Below the pieces are notes generated by a model. The model saw only the letters and a program-made list of their open reading frames with translations, was not told the DNA's origin and did no database searches. DNA of 64,000 nt from Haemophilus parainfluenzae (GTDB lineage Bacteria; Pseudomonadota; Gammaproteobacteria; Enterobacterales; Pasteurellaceae): assembly GCF_014931415.1 (NCBI RefSeq), contig NZ_CP063121.1, positions 1,736,001-1,800,000 of the forward strand, read 5' to 3'. Shown in pieces: positions 1-9,601 of the stretch (its first letter is position 1; each line of letters starts with the position of its first letter). A program made the position numbers and the translations under genes.

Positions 1-574
1 TGTGATTCAACCTCATGAAGTTGAACAATTTGTAAAAACACTGCCATTAAAAAAAATCCCTGGCGTAGGCAAAGTCACTTCTGAACGTTTATTAAAAATG
101 GGATTAGAAACTTGCGAAGATGTACAAAAACTCGACCAATCTATTTTGTTAAATATCTTCGGTAAAATGGGCAAGCGAATTTGGGATTTTAGCCATGGCA
201 TTGATGATCGTGAAATTCAAGCGCATCGGGAGAGAAAATCTATCGGCGTAGAACGCACTTTATCCGAAAATATTCGTCATCTCGAACAAGGCATAGCATT
301 GCTAGATAATCTCTATACCGAGCTTATTCGTCGCATTGAACGAAGTGCACCGAATATCCCTTTAACTGCTTTTCGCAAAATTGGGGTGAAATTAAAGTTT
401 GAAGATTTTCAGGTGACGACCTTAGAAAAAACTGGCTTGCCTTTATCACTAAAAAGCTTTCAACAATTACTGGAACAAATTTGGCAACGTAGCCACGGAA
501 AATCCATTCGTCTCGTTGGATTACACGTGAATTTACCGGAAGAAAGCCATTTAGAACAAATGAGCTTGTGGTAA
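1..574 (+). CDS. dinB: DNA polymerase IV (C-terminal part, cut by window edge)
   Basis: This is the C-terminal ~190 residues of a Y-family translesion DNA polymerase; the reading frame is open to the left edge, so the palm and finger domains with the catalytic carboxylates lie outside the window. What is visible is the helix-hairpin-helix of the thumb (IPGVGKVTSERL, about residues 20-31 of the visible part), then RKSIGVERTL, the typical entry into the little-finger domain, and the domain itself to the stop. E. coli DinB is about 350 residues, so a little under half is missing. Family knowledge: error-prone bypass and mismatch extension during DNA damage, tethered to the beta clamp. A USS inverted pair after the stop is the probable terminator. 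Identification is good; intactness cannot be judged. Confidence 0.9.
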   Translation, partial: VIQPHEVEQFVKTLPLKKIPGVGKVTSERLLKMGLETCEDVQKLDQSILLNIFGKMGKRIWDFSHGIDDREIQAHRERKSIGVERTLSENIRHLEQGIALLDNLYTELIRRIERSAPNIPLTAFRKIGVKLKFEDFQVTTLEKTGLPLSLKSFQQLLEQIWQRSHGKSIRLVGLHVNLPEESHLEQMSLW

Positions 575-586
575 AACACAAAAGGA

Positions 587-650
587 AATGACCGCACTTT
601 TATTCATTCCATCCCGAGTAGGATAATGAAAAAACAAAAGTGCGGTCATT
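587..650. terminator. USS inverted-pair terminator between dinB and rnpB
   Basis: GACCGCACTTT at 590-600 and its inverse AAAGTGCGGTC at 637-647 can pair into an 11-bp stem with a long loop, followed by a T-rich tract on the plus strand. It ends dinB (plus) and lies just past the 3' end of the RNase P RNA (minus), so it probably works in both directions. The arms are Haemophilus-type uptake signal sequences. Confidence 0.75.
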
Positions 651-659
651 TTTTATGAA

Positions 660-1038
660 TTTGTTGAGTTGGTCGATAAGCCGAGTTCTGTCGTGGACAA
701 TCATTCCTCTAGGCGACAAATTACTCTGCCGCTCAAGCAACCTACCCGAACTCTGGACGGGCCACCCATTGAGTTCCTATTTGGTCTTGCTACGAGTGGA
801 GTTTACCTTGCTGCACGTTGTTACCAACGGCACGGTGTGCTCTTACCACACCCTTTCACCCTTACCGTTTTCACGGCGGTCTGCTCTCTGTTGCACTGGT
901 CGTCGGCTCACGCCGCCCGGACGTTATCCGGCACTCTGCCCTTTGTAGCTCGGACTTTCCTCTCGTTTACTTGTCCCACTAGGTCGTGCGAACACGGTTA
1001 AGGGCTTCAATAAACCAGCGATTGTCTAACCAACTCGC
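660..1038 (-). ncRNA. rnpB: RNase P RNA (class A)
   Basis: This is the catalytic RNA of RNase P, which trims the 5' leader from precursor tRNAs together with the RnpA protein. On the minus strand the conserved class A blocks are present; their plus-strand complements are easy to see as GATAAGCCGAGTTCTGTCGT near 674, GGAGTTTACCTTGC near 798, and CTCTGTTGCACTGGTCGT near 886. The ends GAGTTGGT (complement of 1029-1036) and ACCAACTC (complement of 666-673) pair to form helix P1, which fixes the gene at roughly 375-380 nt, the usual size. Short open frames over this region are shadows of the RNA. A strong promoter lies immediately upstream at 1044-1072. Ends are accurate to a few bases. Confidence 0.96.
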
Positions 1039-1043
1039 GGCGT

Positions 1044-1072
1044 AGTATAGGGGGAATTCAAAGAGCGGTCAA
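1044..1072 (-). promoter_or_regulatory. Sigma-70 promoter of rnpB
   Basis: Read on the minus strand, TTGACC (1072-1067) and TATACT (1049-1044) are separated by exactly 17 bp, and the predicted start at about 1037 coincides with the 5' end given by the P1 helix. The -35 box lies inside a degenerate uptake-signal-like stretch (complement of AGAGCGGTCAAATTTT). The match to consensus is high, as expected for an abundant stable RNA. Confidence 0.85.
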
Positions 1073-1161
1073 ATTTTCATTCTTATTTTTAATAACTTCC
1101 GTTAGAATAGCCCTGCAAAACACGGTTATTTTCAACCGCACTTTTATCATAAGGATTTCCT

Positions 1162-2097
1162 ATGAATTATTTACAAATCGCACGAGAAACGCTTTCTGTT
1201 GAAAGCCAAGCGCTCACACAACTAAGCCAACGCTTGGATGATGAGTTTTCTCAAGTTGTGGATCTTATCCTTGCTTGCGAAGGTCGTTTGGTCATCGGTG
1301 GTATTGGTAAATCGGGGCTAATTGGCAAAAAAATGGTGGCGACTTTTGCTTCTACAGGAACACCAAGTTTCTTCCTTCACCCAACCGAGGCATTTCATGG
1401 CGATTTAGGTATGTTAAAACCCATCGACATCGTGATGCTGATTTCTTATAGCGGTGAAACCGATGATGTAAATAAACTCATTCCAAGTTTGAAAAACTTC
1501 GGCAATAAAATTATTGCTTTAACCAGCAATAAAAACTCTACGCTTGCTCGCCATGCGGATTATGTTTTAGATATCACCGTAGAACGCGAAGTCTGTCCAA
1601 ATAACCTCGCACCAACCACTTCTGCGTTAGTGACTTTAGCCTTAGGCGATGCCCTTGCGGTTTCATTGATTACTGCTCGCCATTTCCAACCGGCTGATTT
1701 TGCGAAATTCCATCCAGGTGGTAGCCTTGGTCGTCGTTTGTTATGCAAAGTGAAAGATCAAATGCAAACTCGCCTGCCAATTACCACACCAGAGACCAGC
1801 TTCACTGATTGTTTAAGCATTATGAATGAAGGTCGTATGGGCGTGGCATTAGTGATGGAAAACCAACAACTTAAAGGCATTATTACCGATGGTGATGTGC
1901 GCCGAGCATTAACGGCTAATGGTGCAGATACCCTTAACAAGACTGCGAAAGAACTGATGACCTCGTCACCGAAAACGATTCATGAGAACGAATTCTTAGC
2001 GAAAGCAGAAGACTTGATGAAAGAGAAGAAAATTCACTCACTTGTTGTGGTCAATGATGAAAATAATGTTGTGGGTTTAGTGGAGTTCTCAAGCTAA
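1162..2097 (+). CDS. kdsD: Arabinose-5-phosphate isomerase
   Basis: This enzyme interconverts D-ribulose 5-phosphate and D-arabinose 5-phosphate, the first step towards Kdo for lipooligosaccharide. The 311 residues show an N-terminal SIS sugar-isomerase domain (GGIGKSGLIGKK from about residue 46, then the STGTPSFFLHPTEAFHGDLG block and HPGGSLGRRL) and a C-terminal pair of CBS domains from about residue 205. Length is close to E. coli KdsD (328). The ATG follows an AAGGA box at spacing 7. Its stop overlaps the kdsC start as TAATG, so the two consecutive Kdo genes are translationally coupled. GutQ/KpsF paralogues share this architecture, but the coupling to kdsC favours KdsD. Confidence 0.95.
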   Translation: MNYLQIARETLSVESQALTQLSQRLDDEFSQVVDLILACEGRLVIGGIGKSGLIGKKMVATFASTGTPSFFLHPTEAFHGDLGMLKPIDIVMLISYSGETDDVNKLIPSLKNFGNKIIALTSNKNSTLARHADYVLDITVEREVCPNNLAPTTSALVTLALGDALAVSLITARHFQPADFAKFHPGGSLGRRLLCKVKDQMQTRLPITTPETSFTDCLSIMNEGRMGVALVMENQQLKGIITDGDVRRALTANGADTLNKTAKELMTSSPKTIHENEFLAKAEDLMKEKKIHSLVVVNDENNVVGLVEFSS

Positions 2098-2642
2098 TGA
2101 TTAACGAAAAATTAAAGAAAATTAAATTGGTCATCACCGATGTCGATGGCGTATTAACTGATGGTCTACTCCATTACGATGCGAATGGTGAAGCGATTAA
2201 GAGTTTCCACGTTCGTGATGGTCTTGGTGTCAAAATGTTGATGGATGCAGGTATTCAAGTCGCCGTATTATCGGGCAGAGATTCTGCGATTCTACGTAAG
2301 CGAATTAGTGATCTCGGAATTAAATTGTTCTTTTTAGGCAAGCTTGAGAAAGAAAGTGCTTGTTTGGAACTCATGAAACAAGCAGGAGTTACAGCAGAGC
2401 AAACAGCCTATATTGGTGATGACAGCGTCGATCTCCCTGCTTTTGCAACCTGTGGCCTTTCTTTTGCTGTGGCAGACTCTGCGCCTTATGTGCAAAATGC
2501 TGTGGATTATATACTTTCACTTGGCGGCGGGAAGGGTGCATTCCGTGAAATGTCCGATATGATTTTACATGCTCAGGGCAAAGATGAAGTCTATACTTCA
2601 GCCAAAGGCTTTTTAAAATCAGTCAAAAATATGGGGCAATAG
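2097..2642 (+). CDS. kdsC: 3-deoxy-D-manno-octulosonate 8-phosphate phosphatase
   Basis: This HAD-superfamily phosphatase removes phosphate from Kdo-8-phosphate to give free Kdo. The catalytic motif VITDVDGVLTDG places the nucleophile and acid/base at Asp15 and Asp17. LSGRD and the late GDDSVDLPAF Mg-binding motif follow in order. At 181 residues without a cap domain it matches the tetrameric C0-type KdsC family. It begins inside the kdsD stop codon (TAATG). In E. coli the lptC-lptA-lptB genes follow; here the operon ends at a USS-pair terminator and letB lies in the opposite direction, so the export genes must be elsewhere. Confidence 0.95.
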   Translation: MINEKLKKIKLVITDVDGVLTDGLLHYDANGEAIKSFHVRDGLGVKMLMDAGIQVAVLSGRDSAILRKRISDLGIKLFFLGKLEKESACLELMKQAGVTAEQTAYIGDDSVDLPAFATCGLSFAVADSAPYVQNAVDYILSLGGGKGAFREMSDMILHAQGKDEVYTSAKGFLKSVKNMGQ

Positions 2643-2663
2643 CACTATTCAAAATACCTAAAA

Positions 2664-2703
2664 AAATAACCGCACTTTGATTATTCAAAAGTGCGGTTAT
2701 TTC
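2664..2703. terminator. USS inverted-pair terminator between kdsC and letB
   Basis: AAATAACCGCACTTT (2664-2678) and AAAGTGCGGTTATTT (2688-2702) form a 15-bp stem with a short loop, with T-rich sequence on both sides. It separates the convergent kdsC and letB genes and should terminate both. Confidence 0.85.
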
Positions 2704-2713
2704 TTTTTATGTT

Positions 2714-5371
2714 TTATTGATTTGCCGGTAAAGCACCCGAATTCCAAGTTGGTGCTTCAGCTGGTTTCTTCACTTGCAACATAAAACGCTGATTTGCCGT
2801 TGCTTGCGGTTGAACGATCGTACCCGATGGAGTCGAGAACGAAATGCCCCCTTTCAACAATTGCTGTACGCTACCGGTATTAAATTCTGCGCCTTTCCAA
2901 CCAAGGTTGAAATCATAACCTGATGAAACCCAGAACTCTGAATTTTTACGTACCAAATGTTGATACTTCGGTGTAATCGCAATATGTACCAATACACGAT
3001 CACCTAAAGAATTCAATTCAAACTTACGAACGGTTCCCACTTCAACACCGCGATAAAGTACTGGAGATCCTTCCGTTAAATTCATCGCATCACTGGTTTC
3101 CAAAATAAATGGCACGCCATTGCTGTATTTATTTCGCGGTTGTGCGGTTTGCGCTAAATTAAACTGTGTTTTTGATGGGCCTTTGCCTAACTCAATATCA
3201 ATATAAGGCTGTAAAAGACTATCTAGGTTTTCAATTCCACCGGCTGAGATTTGTGGAGAAATCACTTTAAATACCGTACCTTCTTTTGCAATCATGCCCA
3301 TATAGCTTGGATTAATTAATGCTTTCGCTGTGATACGATTTGTTTTTTGATCAAGGGAAATCTGCTCAACCTCACCAACATTCATACCAAGATAACGCAA
3401 GCTCATTCCTTTACTTAAAGCCGTTGCATCATCTGTGAGTAACGTAATTACTTGTCCCGCTGATTTGGCTCTTAGTTCACTTGGATAAAGTGTTTTATTT
3501 TTGCCTGAACCCGTATTATCAAAGCTAATCGCACCTTTTAATGAACGAGCAACCGGTGATGCCTGGATACTAATGCCTTTCGGAGTAATATCAATTTGTG
3601 CCGCACTTTCAACCCAGAACACACTTTTATCTGTAAGAAGATCTTGATAAGCCGGATAAATATACACATCAATATCAAAGTTATTGGCTTTTGGTCTTAC
3701 GTTAATAATTTTACCCACTTCAAACTGACGATAAAGCACGACAGAACCTTTGCTAATACTAGGCAAATTAGTGGAATGTAGCACAATACTTGGATTCACT
3801 AAGTTGCCCGTTACGCCTGTTTCTGCACTGCTAATATCCTTATAAAGTGGATAGGTAGAATGCGGTGCGCCACTTCCTTTTTTCGCTAATACACGCACGC
3901 CACCTTGCAACCATTTTGATGGTGTCGCCGATTCAAAACGTAAGCCATCAATACCCAAACTCACATCAAAATTAGAGGCAGCGACAAACTGGGTGTTTTC
4001 ATGAATAAGATTGCGATACTCTGATGCAATCGCCACTTCAAATTTGACACCATCAACATTTAAGTTCTGCTTCACAATTTGACCGATAGCAATATTATTA
4101 TAAAACACGGATTGCCCTTCCGCGATACCATAAGTCTCTGGCGCCGTTAAGGTCAAAACCAAGGTATTTGGTGCTTTGAGCAATAACTCATTTTCTCGAA
4201 TGACTTCGAATTGCGTTTTACTTTCTCCACTTCCTGGAATAATTTCGAAATAATCACCACGAAAGAATTTCTGTGGATTAGCAATATCGCCCAAATCTAA
4301 CTTGCGACTTTTCAACACAATATGTGTATTAGTTTTTAAGAGATTAGCCTGGCTTGGCTCAATTAATAATGTCCCTTGTAAAATATCTTCATTGTTTTCG
4401 ACGGTTCTTAAAGAAGAAAGCAAACCAACTTGCTCATCACCATAATAAACTGAAGTTTGCCCTGCTTGTAAGCCTGCTGAAACAGGTAGAGTCACTTCAA
4501 CTTCAATCCCGCGTTTAGCTGCTTGTAAATTAGAATAAAGGATATAATTGCTGTTAGTCACCGCTTGAGGGCTATCTGATGGCGAGTCGAATGATACGGC
4601 ACCTTGCACCACCGCATTTAAACTTTCCACCGACACATTCATACCGGATGAATTAATATTGGCGTTAATACCGCTAATATTCCAGAAACGTGAATCTTTC
4701 TTCACAAAATGCGCAAAGGCCTTATCAATTACGACATCAATTTCAACTTTATTGTCTTTATTGAATCGATAATCATAAATTTTCCCGACTGGCATTTTTT
4801 TGAAATACACAGAAGCACCGATCGAAATTGAACCTAAATCATCTGAAATTAAATGAATTAACAAATCCCCTGGATTGACTTGCGCAATAGGACCTTGCTC
4901 TTCCGCAATAAATTCATCTTCAGAGTCACCATCACCTGGCTGGAGCGTAATATAATTTCCTGAAACCAAAGAGTCTAAGCCTGAAATCCCCGCAAGAGAC
5001 ACACTCGGCTGAACAAGCCAGAACTTGGTGTTCTCTTTTAACACTTCTGTTGCTTCAGAATAAATATTTGCCTCAACTTTCACTTTTTGCATATTGTCGG
5101 TAAAGTTCACTTTCTTCACGACACCAATTTGCAACCCTTGATAGCGAATAGGGGTTTTATCTGCAACGAGTCCTGCACCATTAGAGAATGTTATCGTAAT
5201 GGTCTTTCCTCGTTCTTGTACAATTTGGAAAAATAAAATGGCACCAATACATAATGCAATAAAAGGCAATAACCAAAACGGTGAGATGCGTTTATTCTTA
5301 CGTAATAACGCTGCCACATTATTAGATTGCTCATCAATAGATTGAGATTCTAGTTTATTGTTTTCTGTCAT
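2714..5371 (-). CDS. letB: Seven-MCE-domain intermembrane lipid transport protein LetB (YebT/PqiB family)
   Basis: LetB builds a periplasmic tunnel of stacked MCE rings that carries phospholipids between inner and outer membranes. The 885-residue protein has a short cytoplasmic N-terminus, one transmembrane helix at about residues 32-50 (PFWLLPFIALCIGAILFFQI), and then seven recognisable MCE repeats, each with a GxxVxYxGxxVG-type core. They start near GKTITITFSNGAGL, GDLLIHLISDDLG, VEVTLPVSAGLQ, LVLTLTAPETYG, IVLHSTNLPSIS, VITLLTDDATAL and FILETSDAMNLT. Seven repeats and this length fit LetB (YebT) rather than PqiB, which has three. Its start overlaps the end of letA by 17 bp, so the two form an operon. 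Confidence 0.93.
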   Translation of the reverse strand: MTENNKLESQSIDEQSNNVAALLRKNKRISPFWLLPFIALCIGAILFFQIVQERGKTITITFSNGAGLVADKTPIRYQGLQIGVVKKVNFTDNMQKVKVEANIYSEATEVLKENTKFWLVQPSVSLAGISGLDSLVSGNYITLQPGDGDSEDEFIAEEQGPIAQVNPGDLLIHLISDDLGSISIGASVYFKKMPVGKIYDYRFNKDNKVEIDVVIDKAFAHFVKKDSRFWNISGINANINSSGMNVSVESLNAVVQGAVSFDSPSDSPQAVTNSNYILYSNLQAAKRGIEVEVTLPVSAGLQAGQTSVYYGDEQVGLLSSLRTVENNEDILQGTLLIEPSQANLLKTNTHIVLKSRKLDLGDIANPQKFFRGDYFEIIPGSGESKTQFEVIRENELLLKAPNTLVLTLTAPETYGIAEGQSVFYNNIAIGQIVKQNLNVDGVKFEVAIASEYRNLIHENTQFVAASNFDVSLGIDGLRFESATPSKWLQGGVRVLAKKGSGAPHSTYPLYKDISSAETGVTGNLVNPSIVLHSTNLPSISKGSVVLYRQFEVGKIINVRPKANNFDIDVYIYPAYQDLLTDKSVFWVESAAQIDITPKGISIQASPVARSLKGAISFDNTGSGKNKTLYPSELRAKSAGQVITLLTDDATALSKGMSLRYLGMNVGEVEQISLDQKTNRITAKALINPSYMGMIAKEGTVFKVISPQISAGGIENLDSLLQPYIDIELGKGPSKTQFNLAQTAQPRNKYSNGVPFILETSDAMNLTEGSPVLYRGVEVGTVRKFELNSLGDRVLVHIAITPKYQHLVRKNSEFWVSSGYDFNLGWKGAEFNTGSVQQLLKGGISFSTPSGTIVQPQATANQRFMLQVKKPAEAPTWNSGALPANQ

Positions 5372-6608
5372 AAATTTTCCAAATTAATCGACTATCAAAC
5401 TGAGAAGTTGAAATCATAGTTAAAAACACTGCTGCACCGAAATAAAATGCCGCAGGGCCTACAGTAAAATTAATAATCTGTCCGCGTGTTACTAGAGACA
5501 TCATCAAGGCTAGCACAAAAAGATCCAGCATTGACCAACGTCCTACAAAGTGAACGATATGTAATAGCCGCATTTGCCATTTAATTGAATGTCGCCATTT
5601 AAAATGCACGCTGGCCAATAAATACAACATAATGAGGATTTTGCTGACTGGCACAAAAATACTGGCGAAGAATACCACGAAAGCCACAAAATAGCTGCCC
5701 ATGCTTATAAATGAGATCACCCCCGACATCAAGGTGTCTTGTGACAAATTTCCTGTTAAATAAACGCCGGATATTGGCAGTAAATTTGCGGGGAAAAGCA
5801 TAATAATCCCGGCCACTAATGTCGCCCAAACACGTTGTAATTTTACACTCTCTGGTATTTCAATAAGCGACGCACAACGTGGGCAAATGGCTCGATGACG
5901 GTGATCGTATTGTTGATCTTCTTTTAAAAAAGTGTAATCGCAAGCGGTACAAAGCTCTAACGGTTTATCACTTTTGGTAACCGGTTTCTGATCGGGATAA
6001 AAATCATGCCATAAATCATCTAAATTAATTTTAATGAATAATAAAGTGGTTAAAAGTGCAGTAAAAACAAAAGCAATTAAATACACATCCACTTCTAATG
6101 TGGCATATTCGCGCACTTTAAACATGGTGACAGCCAGTGCAACTAAATAGACGTCGAACATCACCCAAGGCTTAATATAACCCACAAATAATAAGACATT
6201 ACGAGGCTTAATTTTGAGTAATTTAGAAATCTGCAACATAATGACTAAAATTGCAAAAGAGACAGGCATTAAAACAGCACAGATGAAAATCATAAATGCA
6301 GTATAGGAATATCCCTCTACTGCCATTTTCCAAATCCCTTTCCAAACAGAAGCATCAATTTTGGTACCTAGTAAATCTAAGCTCAATAAAGGATAGCCTA
6401 AAGCAAATGGCATTAAAATTAAGATAGAAAGGGCGATTAATGAACAACGTTTAAGTGACCAACGACTTCCCGATTGCAATTTATGATGGCAACGCGGACA
6501 TTGTGCGTATTCCCCTTCTTGAGGACGACAAACAAACACCGTTGCATCGCATCCTATGCAACGCACTAGTTTATAAGTAGCATGAGTAAAATCAGGTGTT
6601 TTTGTCAT
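5355..6608 (-). CDS. letA: Inner-membrane lipid transport protein LetA (YebS/PqiA family)
   Basis: LetA is the polytopic inner-membrane partner of LetB. The 417-residue protein is made of two related halves, each beginning with a zinc ribbon and followed by four membrane helices. The first ribbon uses Cys17, Cys20, Cys37 and Cys40 (CIGC...CPRC); the second is CTAC...CPRC at about residues 215-240. The double PqiA-domain architecture matches YebS. It is the first gene of a letA-letB operon and is divergent from proQ, the arrangement also found around yebS/proQ in E. coli. The ATG at 6608 gives the full first zinc ribbon and is accepted. Confidence 0.92.
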   Translation of the reverse strand: MTKTPDFTHATYKLVRCIGCDATVFVCRPQEGEYAQCPRCHHKLQSGSRWSLKRCSLIALSILILMPFALGYPLLSLDLLGTKIDASVWKGIWKMAVEGYSYTAFMIFICAVLMPVSFAILVIMLQISKLLKIKPRNVLLFVGYIKPWVMFDVYLVALAVTMFKVREYATLEVDVYLIAFVFTALLTTLLFIKINLDDLWHDFYPDQKPVTKSDKPLELCTACDYTFLKEDQQYDHRHRAICPRCASLIEIPESVKLQRVWATLVAGIIMLFPANLLPISGVYLTGNLSQDTLMSGVISFISMGSYFVAFVVFFASIFVPVSKILIMLYLLASVHFKWRHSIKWQMRLLHIVHFVGRWSMLDLFVLALMMSLVTRGQIINFTVGPAAFYFGAAVFLTMISTSQFDSRLIWKIYDRKQ

Positions 6609-6776
6609 TGTTTCATCAAAAATTTAAAAAGTGAACTATTTTAGCCTTAATTAAGGGGATTTGTGAAGTTATACATCTGTACTAGAAACGGAATTATTCC
6701 GCCCAACCATTGTCAATCCTTATAAAAGTGCGGTAAACTGTGCAAGTTTTTATTTTTATCCTAGGAAAACGCAGAA

Positions 6777-7424
6777 ATGACAGATTCTCAAGTTGAAGCC
6801 CAAGCTGAAAATAATGCTGAAGGCGTTCAAAAATTAACTGATACAAAAGCGATTATTGCATATCTTGTGGAAAAATTCCCGCTTTGCTTTATTGCAGAAG
6901 GTGAAGCAAAACCATTAAAAATTGGTCTTTTCCAAGATCTTGCTGAAGCATTAAAAGATGATGAACGTGTCAGTAAAACTCAATTACGTCAGGCTTTACG
7001 TCAATACACTTCTAACTGGCGCTATTTACACGGCTGCCGTGAAGGTGCTGAACGTGTGGATTTATACGGCAACCCTGCTGGTGTATTAGACGCTGAACAC
7101 GTTTCTCATGCGGCGCAACAATTAGCAGAAGCAAAAGCTAAATTTGCAGAAAAACGTAAAGCAGAATTAGCAGCGAAAAAAGCACAACAAAAACGACCTG
7201 CTCGTAAACCGAATTCAAATCAAGCCCCTCGCAAACCAAAAGCACCACAAGTGAAACTAAGTGCGGTTGATTTCACAACACTTTCTGCGGGTAGCAAAGT
7301 GAAAGTGAAAGTGGCTGAACAAGCGAAAAATGCGACCGTATTAAATGTGGAAAAAGATGGCGCACGCGTAGAACTTGAAAATGGTTTAGTGATGACTGTC
7401 ACCGCAGATCGTTTATTTGCCTAA
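6777..7424 (+). CDS. proQ: RNA chaperone ProQ
   Basis: ProQ is a FinO-domain RNA-binding protein that stabilises small RNAs and mRNA 3' ends. The 215 residues show the FinO/ProQ domain at about 20-130 (FPLCFIAEGEAKPLKIG, LRQALRQYTSNWRYL), a lysine/alanine-rich linker with long Arg/Lys stretches at about 120-160, and a C-terminal KOW/Tudor-like domain ending NGLVMTVTADRLFA. Length is close to E. coli ProQ (232). prc follows 28 bp downstream on the same strand, so they are probably cotranscribed, as in other gamma-proteobacteria. A single USS sits just upstream at about 6724. Confidence 0.95.
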   Translation: MTDSQVEAQAENNAEGVQKLTDTKAIIAYLVEKFPLCFIAEGEAKPLKIGLFQDLAEALKDDERVSKTQLRQALRQYTSNWRYLHGCREGAERVDLYGNPAGVLDAEHVSHAAQQLAEAKAKFAEKRKAELAAKKAQQKRPARKPNSNQAPRKPKAPQVKLSAVDFTTLSAGSKVKVKVAEQAKNATVLNVEKDGARVELENGLVMTVTADRLFA

Positions 7425-7452
7425 TAATTTATTTCTTATCGGGAAAGGTTAA

Positions 7453-9522
7453 ATGAAATTACATACAACCAAAAGTCTTATTGCGACAGCAATTTTAGGT
7501 GCGTTATTTCTTCATTCGTCTGACACATTTGCTGTACAGCCGAAATTAAAGCAAAGTGATATTACGATTCCTTCGGCAACTGATGCCAATCAGTTAGCAA
7601 CTAAGCGTGCAACGACACGTTTAACTCAATCACATTATCGTAAATTCCAGCTTGATGACGCCTTTTCCGAAAAGATTTTTGATCGTTATATTAAAAGTTT
7701 AGATTACAGCCATAACACCTTTTTAAAATCAGATATTGATGATTTACGTGCTAAATATGGCTCAAAATTAGATGACCAACTTAATGAGGGTGATCTTTCA
7801 GCCGCATTTGCTATTTACGATCTGATGATGAAACGTCGTTATGAGCGTTATGCTTATGCTCTATCTCTATTAGATAAAGAACCAGATTTAAAAGGTAATG
7901 ATCAAATTGAGATCGATCGTGAAAAAGCCGCTTTCCCAGCAACGGAAGAAGAAGCGAATAAGCTTTGGGAAGAACGCGTCAAAAATGATGTAATCAGCCT
8001 GAAATTAAAAGATAAAAAATGGCCTGAAATTAAAGAAAAGCTCACTAAACGTTACAATTTAGCGATTCGTCGATTAACTCAAACCAAAGCGGATGATATT
8101 GTTCAAATTTATATTAATGCTTTTGCTCGAGAAATCGACCCGCATACAAGCTACCTTGCGCCACGTACTGCAAAAAGCTTTAATGAAAGCATGAACCTTT
8201 CTTTAGAAGGGATTGGTGCAACATTACAATCTGAAGATGACGAAACCAGTATTAAATCCTTAGTACCAGGTGCGCCGGCTGAACGCAGTAAGAAATTACA
8301 AGCGGGCGATAAAATCATTGGTGTGGGCCAAGAAAAAGGCGAAATCGAAGATATTATCGGCTGGCGTTTAGAAGATATCGTTGACAAAATTAAAGGTAAA
8401 AAAGGAACAAAAGTTCGTCTTGAAATTGAACCTGCAAAAGGTGGGAAAAGCCGTATTGTCACTTTAGTTCGCGATAAAGTCCGTATTGAAGACCAAGCAG
8501 CAAAACTTACAGTTTCTAAAGTAGATGGTGAAACTGTTGGTGTCATTAAAATTCCAAGTTTCTATATTGGCTTAACTGATGATGTGAAAAAATTATTAGT
8601 AGATGCTGAGAAGAAAAAAATTGGCGCTTTAATTGTGGATCTTCGTGAGAATGGCGGCGGTGCATTAACAGAAGCCGTGTCATTAAGCGGTTTATTCATC
8701 ACTGATGGTCCTGTGGTACAAGTACGAGATGCGTATCAACGTATTCGTGTACACGAAGATGATGACAATGCTCAGCAATATAAAGGACCATTGTTGGTAA
8801 TGATTAATCGTTTCAGTGCATCTGCCTCTGAAATTTTTGCTGCGGCAATGCAAGATTACAATCGTGGTATCATTATTGGGCAAAATACCTTTGGTAAAGG
8901 TACCGTACAACAAAGTCGTTCATTAAACTTTGTTTATGATTTAGACCAAACACCACTTGGTGTGTTGCAATATACTATCCAAAAATTCTATCGAATTAAT
9001 GGTGGTTCAACCCAATTAAAAGGTGTTGCTGCAGATATTAATTTCCCTGAAATTATTGATGCCAAAGAAATTGGTGAAGAAAAAGAAGATAATGCATTAC
9101 CTTGGGATAAAATTCCACCGGCGACTTATTCTGAAACCAATAAAGCACGTAAAGATGTTGAAGCATTAAATGAAAAACATCTAGAGCGTATTGCAAAAGA
9201 TCCTGAATTTATTGCTTTAAATGAAGATCTTAAAATCCGTGATGAACGTCGTGAGCGCAAATTCTTATCATTGAATTTCCAAGAACGCAAAGCGGAAAAT
9301 GATAAAGATGATGCGAGACGTTTAAAAGATCTCAATGATCGTTTTAAACGTGAAGGCAAAAAAGCATTAAAAGACATTGATGATTTGCCAAAAGACTATG
9401 AAGCACCTGATTTCTTCTTAAAAGAAGCGGAAAAAATGGCAGCTGATTTAGTTAAACTTAATGCGAATCAACAAAAAGTGGATGCTGAAATAAAACAAGA
9501 AGCGGCAAAAGCAACAAAATAA
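7453..9522 (+). CDS. prc: Periplasmic tail-specific protease Prc (Tsp)
   Basis: Prc degrades periplasmic proteins with non-polar C-termini and helps control peptidoglycan hydrolases such as MepS. The 689-residue protein has an N-terminal signal peptide ending near FAV, an N-terminal helical domain, a PDZ domain at about 240-330, and the S41 protease core. The serine/lysine dyad is visible as RFSASASE, with Ser457 the likely nucleophile, and FGKGTVQ with Lys482. The 25-residue spacing equals that in the E. coli enzyme. A lysine-rich C-terminal region (DUF3340 type) follows. Length matches E. coli Prc (682). It lies 28 bp after proQ and ends at a USS-pair terminator. Confidence 0.96.
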   Translation: MKLHTTKSLIATAILGALFLHSSDTFAVQPKLKQSDITIPSATDANQLATKRATTRLTQSHYRKFQLDDAFSEKIFDRYIKSLDYSHNTFLKSDIDDLRAKYGSKLDDQLNEGDLSAAFAIYDLMMKRRYERYAYALSLLDKEPDLKGNDQIEIDREKAAFPATEEEANKLWEERVKNDVISLKLKDKKWPEIKEKLTKRYNLAIRRLTQTKADDIVQIYINAFAREIDPHTSYLAPRTAKSFNESMNLSLEGIGATLQSEDDETSIKSLVPGAPAERSKKLQAGDKIIGVGQEKGEIEDIIGWRLEDIVDKIKGKKGTKVRLEIEPAKGGKSRIVTLVRDKVRIEDQAAKLTVSKVDGETVGVIKIPSFYIGLTDDVKKLLVDAEKKKIGALIVDLRENGGGALTEAVSLSGLFITDGPVVQVRDAYQRIRVHEDDDNAQQYKGPLLVMINRFSASASEIFAAAMQDYNRGIIIGQNTFGKGTVQQSRSLNFVYDLDQTPLGVLQYTIQKFYRINGGSTQLKGVAADINFPEIIDAKEIGEEKEDNALPWDKIPPATYSETNKARKDVEALNEKHLERIAKDPEFIALNEDLKIRDERRERKFLSLNFQERKAENDKDDARRLKDLNDRFKREGKKALKDIDDLPKDYEAPDFFLKEAEKMAADLVKLNANQQKVDAEIKQEAAKATK

Positions 9523-9531
9523 CGATTATTT

Positions 9532-9575
9532 TGACCGCACTTTAGCAGATGAAAAAACTGAAGTGCGGTTATTTT
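9532..9575 (+). terminator. USS inverted-pair terminator after prc
   Basis: GACCGCACTTT (about 9533-9543) and its imperfect inverse GAAGTGCGGT (9560-9569) are followed by ATTTTTT. It ends the proQ-prc unit. Confidence 0.75.
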
Positions 9576-9601
9576 TTATGAATATTTTTAAAGGTACAGC
9601 A

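Noticed and set aside
640..1001. Two overlapping open frames of 102 and 110 codons
   Set aside because: They lie entirely over the RNase P RNA on the opposite strand; the sequence conservation is that of rnpB, not of a protein.
9563..9601. Earlier starts for the L,D-transpeptidase at 9563 and 9578
   Set aside because: Both lie in or immediately after the USS terminator arm and give no proper signal peptide; 9602 has a good ribosome-binding site.
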